Assembly (NCBI RefSeq): GCF_003369915.1
Contig: NC_046675.1
Coordinates: 22,506,001 to 22,570,000 of the forward strand
Direction of reading: 5' to 3'
DNA length: 64,000 bases
Source of the DNA: Drosophila miranda
Taxonomy: Eukaryota > Arthropoda > Insecta > Diptera > Drosophilidae
The notes below the pieces were generated by a model. That model was not told where the DNA came from, made no database searches, and saw only the letters and a list, made by a program, of their open reading frames with translations. Positions 38,901-48,164 of this stretch are shown here, piece by piece. Positions within the stretch are counted from its first letter, which is position 1. The number at the start of each line of letters is the position of its first letter. Made by a program: the position numbers and the translations under genes.

Positions 38901-41900
38901 GCAGACCAAAGCAAGGCCGAAACGGGCATGAAACACAAAATCTCTGAATCGGAATTCGTTTCCGACGACTTTCAGACCACAACCGATTCAGATTTGGCTG
39001 AAATCCAAGATGGTATGCGAAAATTGGGCATCGATAGCATGGCCCAGCAAGCCCTAGCCCCAAACGATGGTAAGATTTCTTAAGTTTTTTATTTTCCTGT
39101 ATTTATTATTATTATTATTATTGTTTTCCGTTCTGTTTAATTAATTTGGTTTGAAGACTAACATTTATTGTACATGCATTTGCCCCCATGGAAATTGCTC
39201 GAACAAATTTCATTGGTTTCCTGGACAACACAAAGAACATTCATTCATACACCAAAGAACACATTTGTAGACCAGGAACTACTATTTTTAGATACTCGTA
39301 AGCTTGGCCAACGATTCAGCTAGGCTTCAGCCGTCTACTCTTCATCTAGAATTTAGTGGCAAGACTTCCTTCATGCCCATTTTCCACACACACACACACA
39401 CACACAACAATGTCTCTTGTCGAAATTCATTTCATATTCTGTTTTGCAAAACAAAACCAATACCTAAGCCAAAACAAAAAAAAAATATGCTGAACAAATG
39501 AAGAAAAAACATAAAACAAACAGAAAATGTGTGTACAAAACAAGTGTAAAAACCAAACAATTCTCTTTTTTCTCCTCTGCTCTGTTTCTTTCTTTTGTGT
39601 AAATTACATTTTGTGTGAAAATCGTTTGTTACTTATCATAAAAGCTCTGGCATTTAATTACTAAAAACGAAAAGCTAAACAATCTATCAATTGAATGTAA
39701 CACTAAACCAAATAAACCAATTCCCATAAACAAATATAGAATTAAAGCCACTAAAGGATAACAGAAACAAAAGTATTATATAAATTCAATACACACACGT
39801 ATACCGTACCGTACTATACAATATATAAAGAAAACGTATACCCTGGATAAAAACCAACTTTCGTTTGCCATTTATTACAAATGATATGAGATATGATTTG
39901 ATATCGAGATGATAATGATAGTCGAGAAAACAGTCTAAGAAACAGTCTAAAGCCACAAAACAAATTTCGAACAAGTTGAGTATGACCAAACCGATCAAGA
40001 AATTCTTATATACCACATATATCCTATTGATACTCTCTCTCTCTCTCTATCTATCTCTCTTTGCAATTTCGTGCTCCTTTTTATTCAATTTGCAATTCAA
40101 TTTCATTTATGATAATTCGCTAGATCAAGTTTCTGTTCTTTTCCCCGAACCCCAATGTTTCTTTTTTGCCCTTACTTTTTTCACACATTTCTCCACATTT
40201 TTAAAAACTGGAAAAATATCCCCCCAAAAACTACTAGCCGCGACACAAAAGACAACCTTTCCTCCCAACAAATACACAAAATTTTCCAAAAAAATACTCG
40301 TAATTTAATACCAAAAATATCTGATGCGAAACAATTTTAACAAAACATTTACTTTTCTTCATGTATTTCTTAATTTATTTACGAATCATCTTGCAGAAGA
40401 TTGAATGGATTAAAAACAAAAACCAAAAAAAAACCTAAATCTAAATTCAAAAAATGCAAGAAACAAAAACACAACTAACAAAATAAACAGCAACAAAATT
40501 ATACAAAACAAATCGAAAACAAAAAGAATACTGCGAAATTGCCCAAAAGAACAAGCGAAAAAAATTGTTAAGCGAACAAAAAAAGAAACCCAAAAACGAA
40601 AACGAAAGAAACTACTACAAAACAAACAAAATTATATAAATACATATAAAGATATTCACTTGACAACAAAAAGACAATTTAATTTAAACCCAAACAAAAA
40701 AGAAGGCATTATTTATATATAAACCGAAGAAAGAAACCTCAAAAATGTTACTTAAAAAACGAAAACCAAAAAAAAACGAAAAGATAAGAAACCGATACAA
40801 AATTTTGTGTGGTAAGTTAGAAATTGTTGGTTAAACAAAAAATCCAAAAAAACAAAACACCCAAAAAAACCTACACATAAAATTGCAACAAAACTTTAGT
40901 TGTGACAATTTTTTCTGTTCCATTGTTGGTTTTTCAATTGCATAAAATATTATTACTTATCTGTTCGGCAATGCTAGATGTATATATTGTAGATATCCCA
41001 AAAATAGTTGCAATTTTCAGTAATCATTTCCCAATACGCTCTCGTCTGTGAGTCTTCTATATGTCGTTGTTGTGTGTTTAATTAGTAAAAGCTTAATTTA
41101 TGTTTGCGTTTTTAATTTTTAAAAAAGATTTGTAACGATACTAAATAATCGATGTAACCATGGAGTGTCTGTCCGCCTTTTAATGATCAGCCAAATAAAA
41201 TAGAGATACTTTATATCCGCTCACTAGACATATAGTCAAATACAGAACCGTTCAGGGGATATGTTCGTACATTTTGTATTTTTTCCAAAGATAGAATTCC
41301 TTCAAAGTAAAGTATATTTATATAAAATTCGGATTACTTTATGATTGAAACGATCAATCTGCAAGGGAATCTATATCTTCAAACCTTCTTGACTTATATT
41401 GATGTATGTGCTTTATATTAGAACTTTCGGGAGGGATTGAGGAAAGAAACCTCTTACAAAAAACGTATCGCTTCTAATAACGGAAATTTGAATGCTTTTT
41501 TTAACTGCACCAAACAAAAATCGATTAGAGATAATTGAGATTACACTTTATGACTTTCTAACCAATTTGATGTTCAAGTGTACATTTTTTTGAAGACCAA
41601 CTCATCACACAAAATCAATGAGATTAAAATTAAAAATTAAAGCTTTCTTCCCGAAAACCCGAAAACGAAAACCAGGGGAAGTTCCACAACTCTAAGTGTC
41701 GTGTCTCTTTCTTTACCCCAAAACCCCTATCTTTCTCTCTCTCTATCTTTACATATGGCATTTTCAGTTGATTAAACTATAAATATTTGTTGCCAGCTTT
41801 TAGAAAATCGTTCATATTTGGCCCCGCTTTATATTACTTTAACTGTGTAATTATTATCTGTAAATAGATGTAAAATGTTAATTTTGCTTGCTTTTTATGC

Positions 41901-42791
41901 GTAAATGCTGTAAATACACACCAATATATAATTATTATGGTAATTATTTCTGTTAATTGATGGAGTGTGAAACTCGAAACAAGAACTGGTGTTTGGGGAC
42001 AACAAGCAAGTCATGAATGGGGTGGAAGTTGAAGTGGAAGTGGAATCCTACCCCCACGAATGATTGGGCGCACGCTATTCGTTAATTACTGCTAGAAAAT
42101 ATTCGTATATACATACATATTGTGTACAGCCTAATTGCAACATTAATTTGACCTTGATTTTGACGATTGACTAAGTGAAAATATAAATAAATTTCCCACT
42201 ATTTGTAGACGGCTATTATTCAGTCACGGTGCGCATACCCAAACGTATTACAGTCTGTGAAAATCTATGTCTTAGTTATAGGCTCGCCGATTAGAAGGTA
42301 AACCCCAAACCGATGAAATGAACTTGATCTTGAGTATCAGCTAAACCATGTACTTGCTTGGGACGGTCACTAAAAACCACAATTCAACTGCTTGCCTAGA
42401 CACTTTTGATACTAAACTAAATACAATATATTCTATATGTAAACCATGTATGCTATACCCTATATATTATATGTTTACCCCATATTTGTAACCCTATATA
42501 CAATACTCAAACCCCTCTAAGCCACACACATTCTAATGATTGATCCTTATTCGTTATTTGTTAGAAGAACAATGGGAAAAGGATCTGGAAGCTGAACTCA
42601 AAGACTACGAGGTGGTGGACGAAGGCGGCACTGGCGGAGGTGGAGGCAGAAAACCGAGGAAACAGCAGGGCAATGCCGGCGATGAGGAGGACGAGGAAGA
42701 ACCGACAATATCAAACTTGCGCACGCGCTCGACCAACAACGACTGGGAGGAGTACGCCGATTTAATTGAGGATACCGATGATTTAAAGTAA
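11997..42791 (+). CDS. Sap47: Synapse-associated protein of 47 kDa (BSD domain)
   Basis: Presynaptic protein of flies associated with synaptic vesicles and plasticity. Eight coding exons join with consistent phase: 11997-12208, 33402-33653, 36860-36957, 37354-37454, 37516-37790, 37859-37977, 38770-39069 and 42565-42791. The longest product is 527 residues. The start MFSGLTNQFTSLVGAVKGG is characteristic of the protein. Exon 2 carries an amphipathic segment (GWLGSAKGWLGNASIP) and a Met-Pro-Ala/Ser repeat. The BSD domain lies in exons 5-6 and ends with the hallmark FWRNYFYRV. The 300-base exon 38770-39069 has the same phase at both ends, so it can be skipped without frameshift (427-residue form). 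The first intron is 21.2 kb. After 33653 an alternative donor 9-12 bases downstream might add RYI. Alternative 3' ends are annotated separately. Confidence 0.95.
12209..26919 (+). other. Sap47 intron 1, left part
   Basis: About 14.7 kb without a gene I can support. It holds many simple repeats: CT/GA runs near 14110-14135 and 17925-17950, CA runs near 17130 and 20797-20815, a CCAGAGCCAAAG-like stretch at 14210-14245, and a G run at 24600-24613. There are TAGGGC-like hexamers at about 15285-15320. The AT-rich part is at 24100-24320. Open frames occur on both strands without start context, codon bias or domain similarity. Conserved enhancers may well be here but cannot be seen from one sequence. 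Confidence 0.6.
24600..24613. repeat. Homopolymer G run (14 bases)
   Basis: Uninterrupted G14 in Sap47 intron 1, a potential sequencing or assembly weak spot. Confidence 0.9.
26920..28365. repeat. Intronic segmental duplication, copy 1
   Basis: Direct, diverged duplicate of 31605-32800. Matching blocks in the same order include TTTTTCTGTATGCGTG (about 26935 / 31620), ATTCAGTATTGCACTA-like (about 27025 / 31755), GCGAGTACTGGCTCGTACAG (27165 / 31890), AATCTATAAAGGC (27445 / 32168), the RING-type frame (27918-28136 / 32328-32594) and ACTCGAGCA..GAGTGTGTC (28320 / 32754). Both copies lie inside Sap47 intron 1. The right edge is near 28365; the left edge is soft. Confidence 0.85.
27918..28136 (-). 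CDS. Small RING-finger protein nested in Sap47 intron 1
   Basis: 72-codon frame from the ATG at 28136. It encodes a compact C3HC4 RING: CTVC (residues 8-11), then CKHSFCRRC with the third cysteine, histidine and next two cysteines, and finally CPLC (ligands 7 and 8). It ends in RAPFDYYLVSAQ. The spacing fits a classic RING, so a ubiquitin-ligase-type role is possible, but the parent gene is not recognised. The frame stops soon after the RING. Sequence downstream, related to the longer tail of copy 2, is in another frame here, so the true C terminus may be shortened or spliced. It is antisense to Sap47 and inside its first intron. Intactness of all zinc ligands suggests it is, or recently was, functional. 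Confidence 0.6.
   Translation of the reverse strand: MPAERDRCTVCLCRMRCRVQTPCKHSFCRRCLHRCYYECANRNCPLCRAPFDYYLVSAQICTYVYMEVLQVL
28366..31604 (+). other. Sap47 intron 1 between the duplicated segments
   Basis: No gene recognised. It contains CT runs near 28433-28450, a T run near 31331-31350 and AT-rich stretches. Candidate open frames of up to about 130 codons lack protein-like features. Confidence 0.55.
31605..32800. repeat. Intronic segmental duplication, copy 2
   Basis: Second copy of the block described at 26920-28365, in the same orientation and about 4.6 kb downstream. It is shorter through small deletions, including one that removes the centre of the RING-coding part. The GCGAGTACTGGCTCGTACAG block is identical in both copies, while elsewhere identity is patchy. 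Confidence 0.85.
32328..32594 (-). pseudogene. RING-less paralogue of the 27918-28136 frame
   Basis: Begins at the matching ATG (32594) with MPAEKEDLCRMRYQVQIPCKH and continues CPLCRAPFEYCF. Relative to copy 1 it lacks the first CTVC ligand pair. It also lacks 18 residues between CKH and CPLC, including SFCRRC, both apparently by in-frame deletion. At least four of the eight zinc ligands are gone, so no RING can form. The frame nevertheless stays open to 32328 with a Lys-rich tail (KHRKCIKVVFLEEKIKNKQL). I call it a decayed paralogue, though a new non-RING peptide cannot be excluded. Confidence 0.65.
32801..33401 (+). other. End of Sap47 intron 1
   Basis: No gene. ACAGGGT occurs three times between 32880 and 32972. 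The intron ends in a long CT tract (about 33370-33400) and the acceptor CTATAG, with AG at 33400-33401. Confidence 0.6.
33445..33531 (+). repeat. Sap47: In-frame 9-base tandem repeat encoding Met-Pro-Ala/Ser
   Basis: Nearly ten consecutive units of the form ATG CC(A/G) (GCC/GCG/TCG), with Ile replacing Met at the ends, inside Sap47 exon 2. The protein reads IPSMPAMPAMPSMPSMPAM and onward. Period variation at the third codon position suggests an old but still slippage-prone tract. Confidence 0.9.
33654..36859 (+). other. Sap47 intron 2
   Basis: 3.2 kb of AT-rich intron with no supported gene. It contains CT runs at about 34356-34386 and 35521-35546 and a GT run at about 35150-35173. The acceptor is TTACAG with AG at 36858-36859. 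Confidence 0.6.
37978..38769 (+). other. Sap47 intron before the cassette exon
   Basis: Simple-repeat-rich intron with CTCT and TATC units at about 38085-38240. The acceptor GATCAG has AG at 38768-38769. No other gene is seen. Confidence 0.6.
39070..40396 (+). other. Sap47 intron with microexon candidate and CA repeat
   Basis: Noncoding. It contains a (CA) run at about 39387-39408, the 6-base microexon candidate at 39292-39297, and at its end a clean acceptor (CATCTTGCAG, AG at 40395-40396) for an alternative terminal exon. Confidence 0.5.
39292..39297 (+). other. Sap47: Candidate 6-nt microexon of Sap47 (ATACTC)
   Basis: A pyrimidine-rich acceptor (CTATTTTTAG) and a consensus donor (GTAAGC) flank just six bases. 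Inserted between exons 38770-39069 and 42565-42791 it keeps the frame, changing GAT G|AA to GAT GAT ACT CAA. This adds two residues. No transcript evidence is available. Confidence 0.3.
40397..41215 (+). other. Sap47: Candidate alternative terminal exon of Sap47, A-rich 3' UTR
   Basis: After a strong acceptor, the exon read in the phase left by 39069 encodes Glu-Asp and then TGA at 40402-40404, giving a 454-residue form. About 800 bases of strikingly A/C-rich, T-poor sequence (40405-40900) follow. AATAAA occurs at 41194-41199. Splice site, phase, early stop and poly(A) signal together support a real alternative 3' end. Confidence 0.5.
41194..41199 (+). terminator. AATAAA for the alternative Sap47 3' end
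   Basis: Canonical poly(A) signal about 790 bases after the candidate alternative stop at 40402-40404. Confidence 0.45.
41216..42564 (+). other. Sap47 last intron, right part
   Basis: AT-rich intron with no gene seen. It ends with TTATTTGTTAG, AG at 42563-42564. Confidence 0.6.
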
Positions 42792-42974
42792 TTAAGAGCT
42801 TATATCGTAGTTTCTTCTAAGTTGGCTCTAAGTTTATAACTATCTTTAACTTATCTTTCTTTTCCATTCCTTTCTACCCCTTGTTTACTCTTTGATTGAA
42901 ATACCCATTTGATTGTTAAACCCCCTGAAAAATATTGAAATATTAAACCAATACCAACTGCAACCATCACACAG

Positions 42975-43017
42975 AACTTTGAAAAGCCTAAAGCGCACGA
43001 TGTTGGGCTATCTATGA
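42975..43017 (+). CDS. Sap47: Candidate alternative last coding exon of Sap47
   Basis: A donor GT at 42788-42789 overlaps the last sense codon and stop of the main form. An acceptor CACACAG has AG at 42973-42974. Joining 42787 to 42975 replaces the end DDLK-stop by DDLKTLKSLKRTMLGYL followed by TGA at 43015-43017. The 187-base intron has normal ends. The added tail is basic and ends in hydrophobic residues. Confidence 0.5.
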
Positions 43018-45040
43018 GACGAGGCTCGCCCAGTAGCACTCTTCTAGTGCCCGTCTGAGGCTTGCCTCCTGGTGGCCTATTGGAAAAGTTGGTTCAGATT
43101 ATTGGCCCCCCTCACTCCCCAAGCAGATATGTACGTTTTATTCAGTTCACGTTCAGACATGATATAAGACACTAAAAACAAAAGAAAAGCGATTTTATTA
43201 AACCTTAACGTTTTAGCCGCTACAAAAAGCAAAAATCCAAAACCGATTCGATTCCGGTACACCAAAATATATATATACAATACCCATATATAAATAGGTA
43301 TATGTATGTATATCTCTTTACTATATTCTCTTTTCTTTGGTTGAGCTCGCGGAAGAGCGAAGTACGGGGAAGAGTCGTCGGTATTACTTGCCAATTGTTC
43401 AGCACACGAAAAGTCGAGAGAGAGCCGATGGCAGTCAGTAACCCAGTAACCCTATCAATAAGTACATACATACTATATAGAAAACACTCGAGAAAACTGG
43501 TTAAAGCTATAGACGCAGGAATCGTATTTGAATATAGAAACAAAAACAGTAAAAGAATACGAAAACGAAAGATAAAGATAAAAACAAAGCTTCAAAGGGA
43601 AACATTTTGTTATTTATATTTATAAATAAATTATATATAAATATATATATATATACAGAAGATAAATTAATGCATTTGAATTTAATGTGTAAAAAATTAT
43701 TATAATGAAATAAAGATATAGATATATGAGATATATATATGTATACTCTATATAAATATGTAAAGATACGAGAGACACACAAAATAAAACGTTGAGAAAT
43801 TTGAGTTGTACTTTTTCTTGAATAAAATAAAGACAAAAACATAGCATTCCATTAGTTGAGAGCAGGAAATGAGAACATTCGAGAGTATTATATTATTTCC
43901 TTTCTCCCTCAAATAGTTTATAACTAAACGGAAACTAGATAAAAACCTCATTGATTGATGCTTAACTAAATAACGAATGAAATGAAAATGAAAATCAGAT
44001 TGCAAATGCAAATGCAAATGAAATATTTATTGTTTTAGCTCAATTTAAGGCGCGTCAACAAGTTCTCTCATTTGAAGATCCCCACAAATATCTCACCTTT
44101 TGCTGTTCCACTAACGAGACACTAACGATACTTCCTTGAAACGAAACTATAAAAACAAAATGAAATGCCAAAACAATAATTAATTCTGAATTGGACTAAA
44201 AACTAAAAACGAAATGCAATTAACAAATTACAAATAAAAAAAATGAAAAATAAACGCAATTATAACAATAAGCAGTTCAAAACCCTTGAAGCAACATATA
44301 TATTTATATATATTTCACTAGACAAATTTTTATGCATAAACTAAAAAACAAGACAAATTCTATATTATCAATGTTTTTGCTCTAAATGTCTAACTAATTG
44401 TTAACAAAAAACCAAACCAAACCACACAAAAAAACAACATTATTTTCTGCAGAATGAAACGTTAAATGAAAATGCTATAAATGTGTAATTATTTGTTAGC
44501 GAATGGCAAAAATATATCTTAACAAATAAAAACGGGACGAGCAGAGAACAGAAGAGTACGGAGTACAGAGTACTTAAAAGTTATGGCATTAAACTGTATA
44601 TTGTACATTTACTTTTAAAACGCAAATGCAAATGAAAATGAAAGTATTTACAAGACACCATATGGATTATAATTAAAAACGAAAAACATATTTTAAGTTT
44701 TACATTTACTTTGTGCGTTTTTAAACATGTTGGCGACACAATGACAGGCGAATTAGTGCATAAACTAAACTAATAACTAAATAATATAATACTAACAATT
44801 AAAGACAAATAATGTAATGATGTTGACAACATACATATGTATTTTACAAGGCAGAACAGCCCAGAACCCCCAGAACCCAATCCAAACCCGAACCGAATCC
44901 CAAAAGATACATACCACTACTATATCAAATCCCCCAAGCATCAGGACACCCCTTCTCTCACACACATATTTTATTGTCTATTATTAAACAAAACCCCGAA
45001 AAAGGCAAAAAAATTAAATAAAGTTGTATGAGCAAATGTT
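43018..45040 (+). other. Sap47: Sap47 3' UTR
   Basis: AT-rich sequence with many AATAAA hexamers (for example near 43709, 43784, 44526 and 45017), consistent with a long neuronal-type 3' UTR with several possible ends. No other gene is seen. Confidence 0.55.
45017..45022 (+). terminator. Distal poly(A) signal AATAAA, probably Sap47
   Basis: AATAAA followed by a G/T-rich stretch (AGTTGTATGAGC, then GTTTGTTGAGC). This is the best distal end before the convergent minus-strand gene. Confidence 0.45.
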
Positions 45041-45763
45041 TGTTGAGCGGCATTCCATAATTATAGCATTTCAAAAAGGAAATAAAATAAATTATATGTA
45101 TATGAACTAATTAAAGTATATCACCTACGAAACCAGAATGTATAATTTAGTTGTTTAATAATTGATGATATTTAGAGGACCCAGGTGGGGGGACCCCCAT
45201 AAATCCATTAATGGGTGCTAAATTAGACACCCAAACAGACAAACAGAGAAACAGAGAAGAGCTCCCTGAAATGCCATAGATCGTTCTCAAATCGATGTAG
45301 ACCCAGAGAAATGGATTGGTTTTACCTGAATACTAGGCACACACCGCAAACAAAAAACATTTTGTGTAAAGATCGTACAGATAGCGCTCCAGGCGACACC
45401 ACATACGAGTATATACATAATAACTATATATGAGAACAATTTAATGAGATTAAAATCAACTAAAGTAATAAAGGGAAAGTGTATAACTATTAAAACTAAC
45501 AAACAAATTCCCATTGTTTCATTTTCTCCGTGCATTTAATTTACAAAAAGATTACAATTTAATACATCGATAGACGAGACTAAACACTAGACGGGTTCAA
45601 AAGATTTTCGAATAATTTAATATATGCATTGCATTTTTGGCTTACAATCTGGAAACAAATTTCTACATAATCGGATCGATCTGAGGTTGCTTAACGCTAG
45701 TAACACAATTACAATTTGAATCTCTTTCACCTTACATATATATTATACTAAATACAAGACATG
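45041..45763. other. Spacer between Sap47 and a convergent gene
   Basis: No gene seen. It probably contains the 3' UTR of the minus-strand gene at 45764-46777. Confidence 0.5.
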
Positions 45764-46777
45764 CTAGTCCATTCCACTTTTGCTGGAGGATTTTGGCCAA
45801 TGGCGTCTATCCCTACGCTCGTAGGTTATGCTTTTGAAGCGTGTACTTCCTTCCAGCGGCTGCTTAGGGGTTGGCGGTTGACCACGGGTTATAATATCCT
45901 TCCATATCATAGTGAACAATATAAAAACGCCACCCACAATATTGTTCAAAAATTGTATGATTTGGAGAAGAATGGGCGTGAGGGTGTGTGATAGCCGACT
46001 TAGCTCAAAGAGGAATCTCACGGAGAAGATTCCCAAGAACCGCAAGGCAGCAATGGCTCCGCCACCTATTGAGAATAGGAGCAGACCCAGGAAGCGTATT
46101 GTGCCCATGATGTTGTGCTTGTTCACATCGTTGGCTATAAAGTCGTAGGTGGTCTGTTTGATGCCTTCACCCCACTGCCGCGGCACTTCCAAGAAGTCGG
46201 CCAAACCAAGTGGAGGGGGTTGATCGGTCATCTGGCTCTCTGTGGTCGAACTCTCGCCTGCTGCTGTTATGGTATTGCTTGCCGTTGTCCTGTTTATCGA
46301 GACGGATCTTCTCGGCGTTGCCATTGGCTCTGGCTCAACAGCTCTTACAGTCTTGAGCTTTAGCAGCACTTCCTGATCCCGAAACCGCAGCGTTTTGATA
46401 CTAAACCAATATTCACCAAGGGCCAAGTCGTTCAGCTCTGCCCAAATGCAGGTCTCTAGTTGGGCAGGATGTGGTATGTGCTTGTAGTTTCCCAGACTAC
46501 CATATGATATGCCCACCCACATATTGGGCACACAGCGCTGGTAGAACATTTGCAGTTGGCCTGCACCTCTGATCAGAAGTTTCTCCAGTTCCCGTTCGCT
46601 GCGTTGCAAGGCAATAACGTCTCTATAATCCCCGATCTGCTCCACGAAATAGCGTCCCAGGTAGTAGCCGCGAAAAAGTCGCGATTTGAAGATTTGTTTG
46701 GTGAGCGACTGCATCACCAGCTCTTCCGGTGGAATCATACGAGCAGGCGCCCTCGGCACCGTCGTTGTTGTATCCAT
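45764..46777 (-). CDS. Unrecognised membrane protein, 337 aa
   Basis: Frame from the ATG at 46777 to 45764. I do not recognise the family. The N-terminal half looks globular and mixed (residues 1-150, with VPNMWVGISYGSLGNYKHIP and EYWFSIKTLRFRDQEVLLKL). A Ser/Thr-rich linker follows at about 155-195. The C-terminal half has two likely membrane segments, TIRFLGLLLFSIGGGAIAAL at about 226-252 and IVGGVFILFTMIW at about 284-297. It ends in a basic tail (YERRDRRHWPKSSSKSG). No signal peptide is seen. A 56-base intron at 46791-46846 with good GT/AG ends sits in the 5' UTR just before the ATG. The gene converges with Sap47 and is divergent from the CCHC gene at 47333. Confidence 0.85.
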   Translation of the reverse strand: MDTTTTVPRAPARMIPPEELVMQSLTKQIFKSRLFRGYYLGRYFVEQIGDYRDVIALQRSERELEKLLIRGAGQLQMFYQRCVPNMWVGISYGSLGNYKHIPHPAQLETCIWAELNDLALGEYWFSIKTLRFRDQEVLLKLKTVRAVEPEPMATPRRSVSINRTTASNTITAAGESSTTESQMTDQPPPLGLADFLEVPRQWGEGIKQTTYDFIANDVNKHNIMGTIRFLGLLLFSIGGGAIAALRFLGIFSVRFLFELSRLSHTLTPILLQIIQFLNNIVGGVFILFTMIWKDIITRGQPPTPKQPLEGSTRFKSITYERRDRRHWPKSSSKSGMD

Positions 46778-46847
46778 TTCGAACGCTATTCTAAATTCAC
46801 AATAATTATTCCGCTGACTGATACACTATTCCAACGTTGACCTTACC

Positions 46848-47332
46848 TGTGATTGTGTGGTGATTGTCGATGGACTTTGCTGCAATCCACTTTCGCCGCT
46901 TAGTCAGCAATGAGTTTTGTTATTGTTTAAATAACAAAGTTGACCAAATATGGTCAAAAAGCACTCAAACCGTTGCGAGCAATTAGCTAGTAGAGGTTTA
47001 CTATTCTGTGTTGGAGCCTTGGAAGAGTTTTGCATTATTGCACATGTAATTATATTATAAATATATAAAATTTTTCTAAAAATTCAACTTAAACAATAGA
47101 TGAGATAAATATAGTGGGTCTATAGGTATTGATCGCAGGGTTGTCGCACATGGTATTTTTTGCGATATTTTTTCCTCCAGCCGATGCTTCCTCATCGATA
47201 GTTTTGTATGACGCAAAAAAGGAAAAAATAAAAACATTTTTCTATCCATTTTTCGTGAAAATTTTACCCCAAAGCCTTAGTTCAACCACCGTCAAAATTG
47301 TCTCCAGGCACCGACTGAAAGAATTCTTCAGG
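46848..47332. promoter_or_regulatory. Divergent promoter region with DRE-like element
   Basis: Lies between the minus-strand membrane-protein gene and the plus-strand CCHC gene. It contains CATCGATA at 47193-47200 (7 of 8 match to the DRE) and AT-rich sequence. The first part is the 5' UTR exon of the minus-strand gene. Confidence 0.45.
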
Positions 47333-47938
47333 ATGACTTTGGTAGGACTCGCAGCACGCAAACTAGCGCAAAAACAGAGGTAATAAAAGTAGCCGGGCGC
47401 CGAGAAAAAGTAAACTAACTAACCTTCACGCCTCCATAGGTCGGCAAAACTGGCCGCCGCCTTTCCGAATGGCGTACGCTGCCAGAAATGTCTGCAAATG
47501 GGCCACTGGAGCTACGAGTGCAAGGAGAAACGCAAATATGTGCACCGTAGCTCACGCACAAAGCAGCTTAGCAAGCATTTGGCAGATAAAGAAGATGCCA
47601 TTGCCAACAAAACTGCTGCCGAGGCGGCAGCAGTCCAGCCAGTGGCAGCTTCGAGTAAGAAGGAGAAACGCAAGCGAAAGAATAGCAACAGCTCCTCCTC
47701 CTCCAGTTCTGGGAGTTCTGGCAGCAGCTCAGGGTCAGACTCGTCTGGCTCGGACTCCAACGATTCCAGCTCCGATTCGGATGAAGACGGCAGTTCTTCG
47801 GGCGAGGAATCGGGCTCGTCTAGTAGCTCCAGCTCCAGCTCAGACAGCGACAGCAGCGATGATGAGGTTTCCAAGAAAAAGAAACGGGTCGACAGCTCAG
47901 GAGAATCCTCTGACGGTGGCACCCAAGACCCAGAATAA
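47333..47938 (+). CDS. ZCCHC10-like zinc knuckle, serine-rich protein
   Basis: Two exons, 47333-47379 and 47440-47938, join in frame across a 60-base intron to give 181 residues. The N terminus MTLVGLAARKLAQKQRSAKL is followed by a CCHC knuckle (CQKCLQMGHWSYEC) at about residues 29-42 and KRKYVHRSSRTKQL. After that come a lysine-rich patch and a long Ser/Asp/Glu tract (about residues 90-160), ending in GTQDPE. This order matches animal ZCCHC10, a nuclear protein of poorly known role, probably RNA-associated. The serine tract makes spurious long frames on the opposite strand. AATAAA lies about 200 bases after the stop. Confidence 0.85.
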
Positions 47939-48060
47939 TTGAAGGCCAACAACGGTTTTTAGCGCATAGCTTTAGTAGTTTAGTTACTCTTTCGTTCTTT
48001 GGTAATTGTAATTTTACCCCTATTTAATTGTACACGTATTTAAGTGCACGAAAGATATGT

Positions 48061-48066
48061 TTATTT
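48061..48066 (-). terminator. Poly(A) signal for the 48165-48529 gene
   Basis: TTTATT on the plus strand, AATAAA on the minus strand, about 100 bases past the stop codon. Confidence 0.5.
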
Positions 48067-48140
48067 AAGTTCCGAAGTACATAAGTACACGTATGGTCTG
48101 TGTGAACTGGCAGATTCATCGCCAGGAAACAAGCACCACG

Positions 48141-48146
48141 AATAAA
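48141..48146 (+). terminator. Poly(A) signal for the ZCCHC10-like gene
   Basis: AATAAA about 200 bases after the stop at 47938 and only 20 bases before the opposite-strand stop codon. The two 3' UTRs therefore overlap. Confidence 0.5.
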
Positions 48147-48164
48147 CATTTTAGCTATCGAATC

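Noticed and set aside
47512-47952. Glu/Leu/Ser-rich minus-strand frame
   Set aside because: Mirror of the serine tract of the ZCCHC10-like gene.
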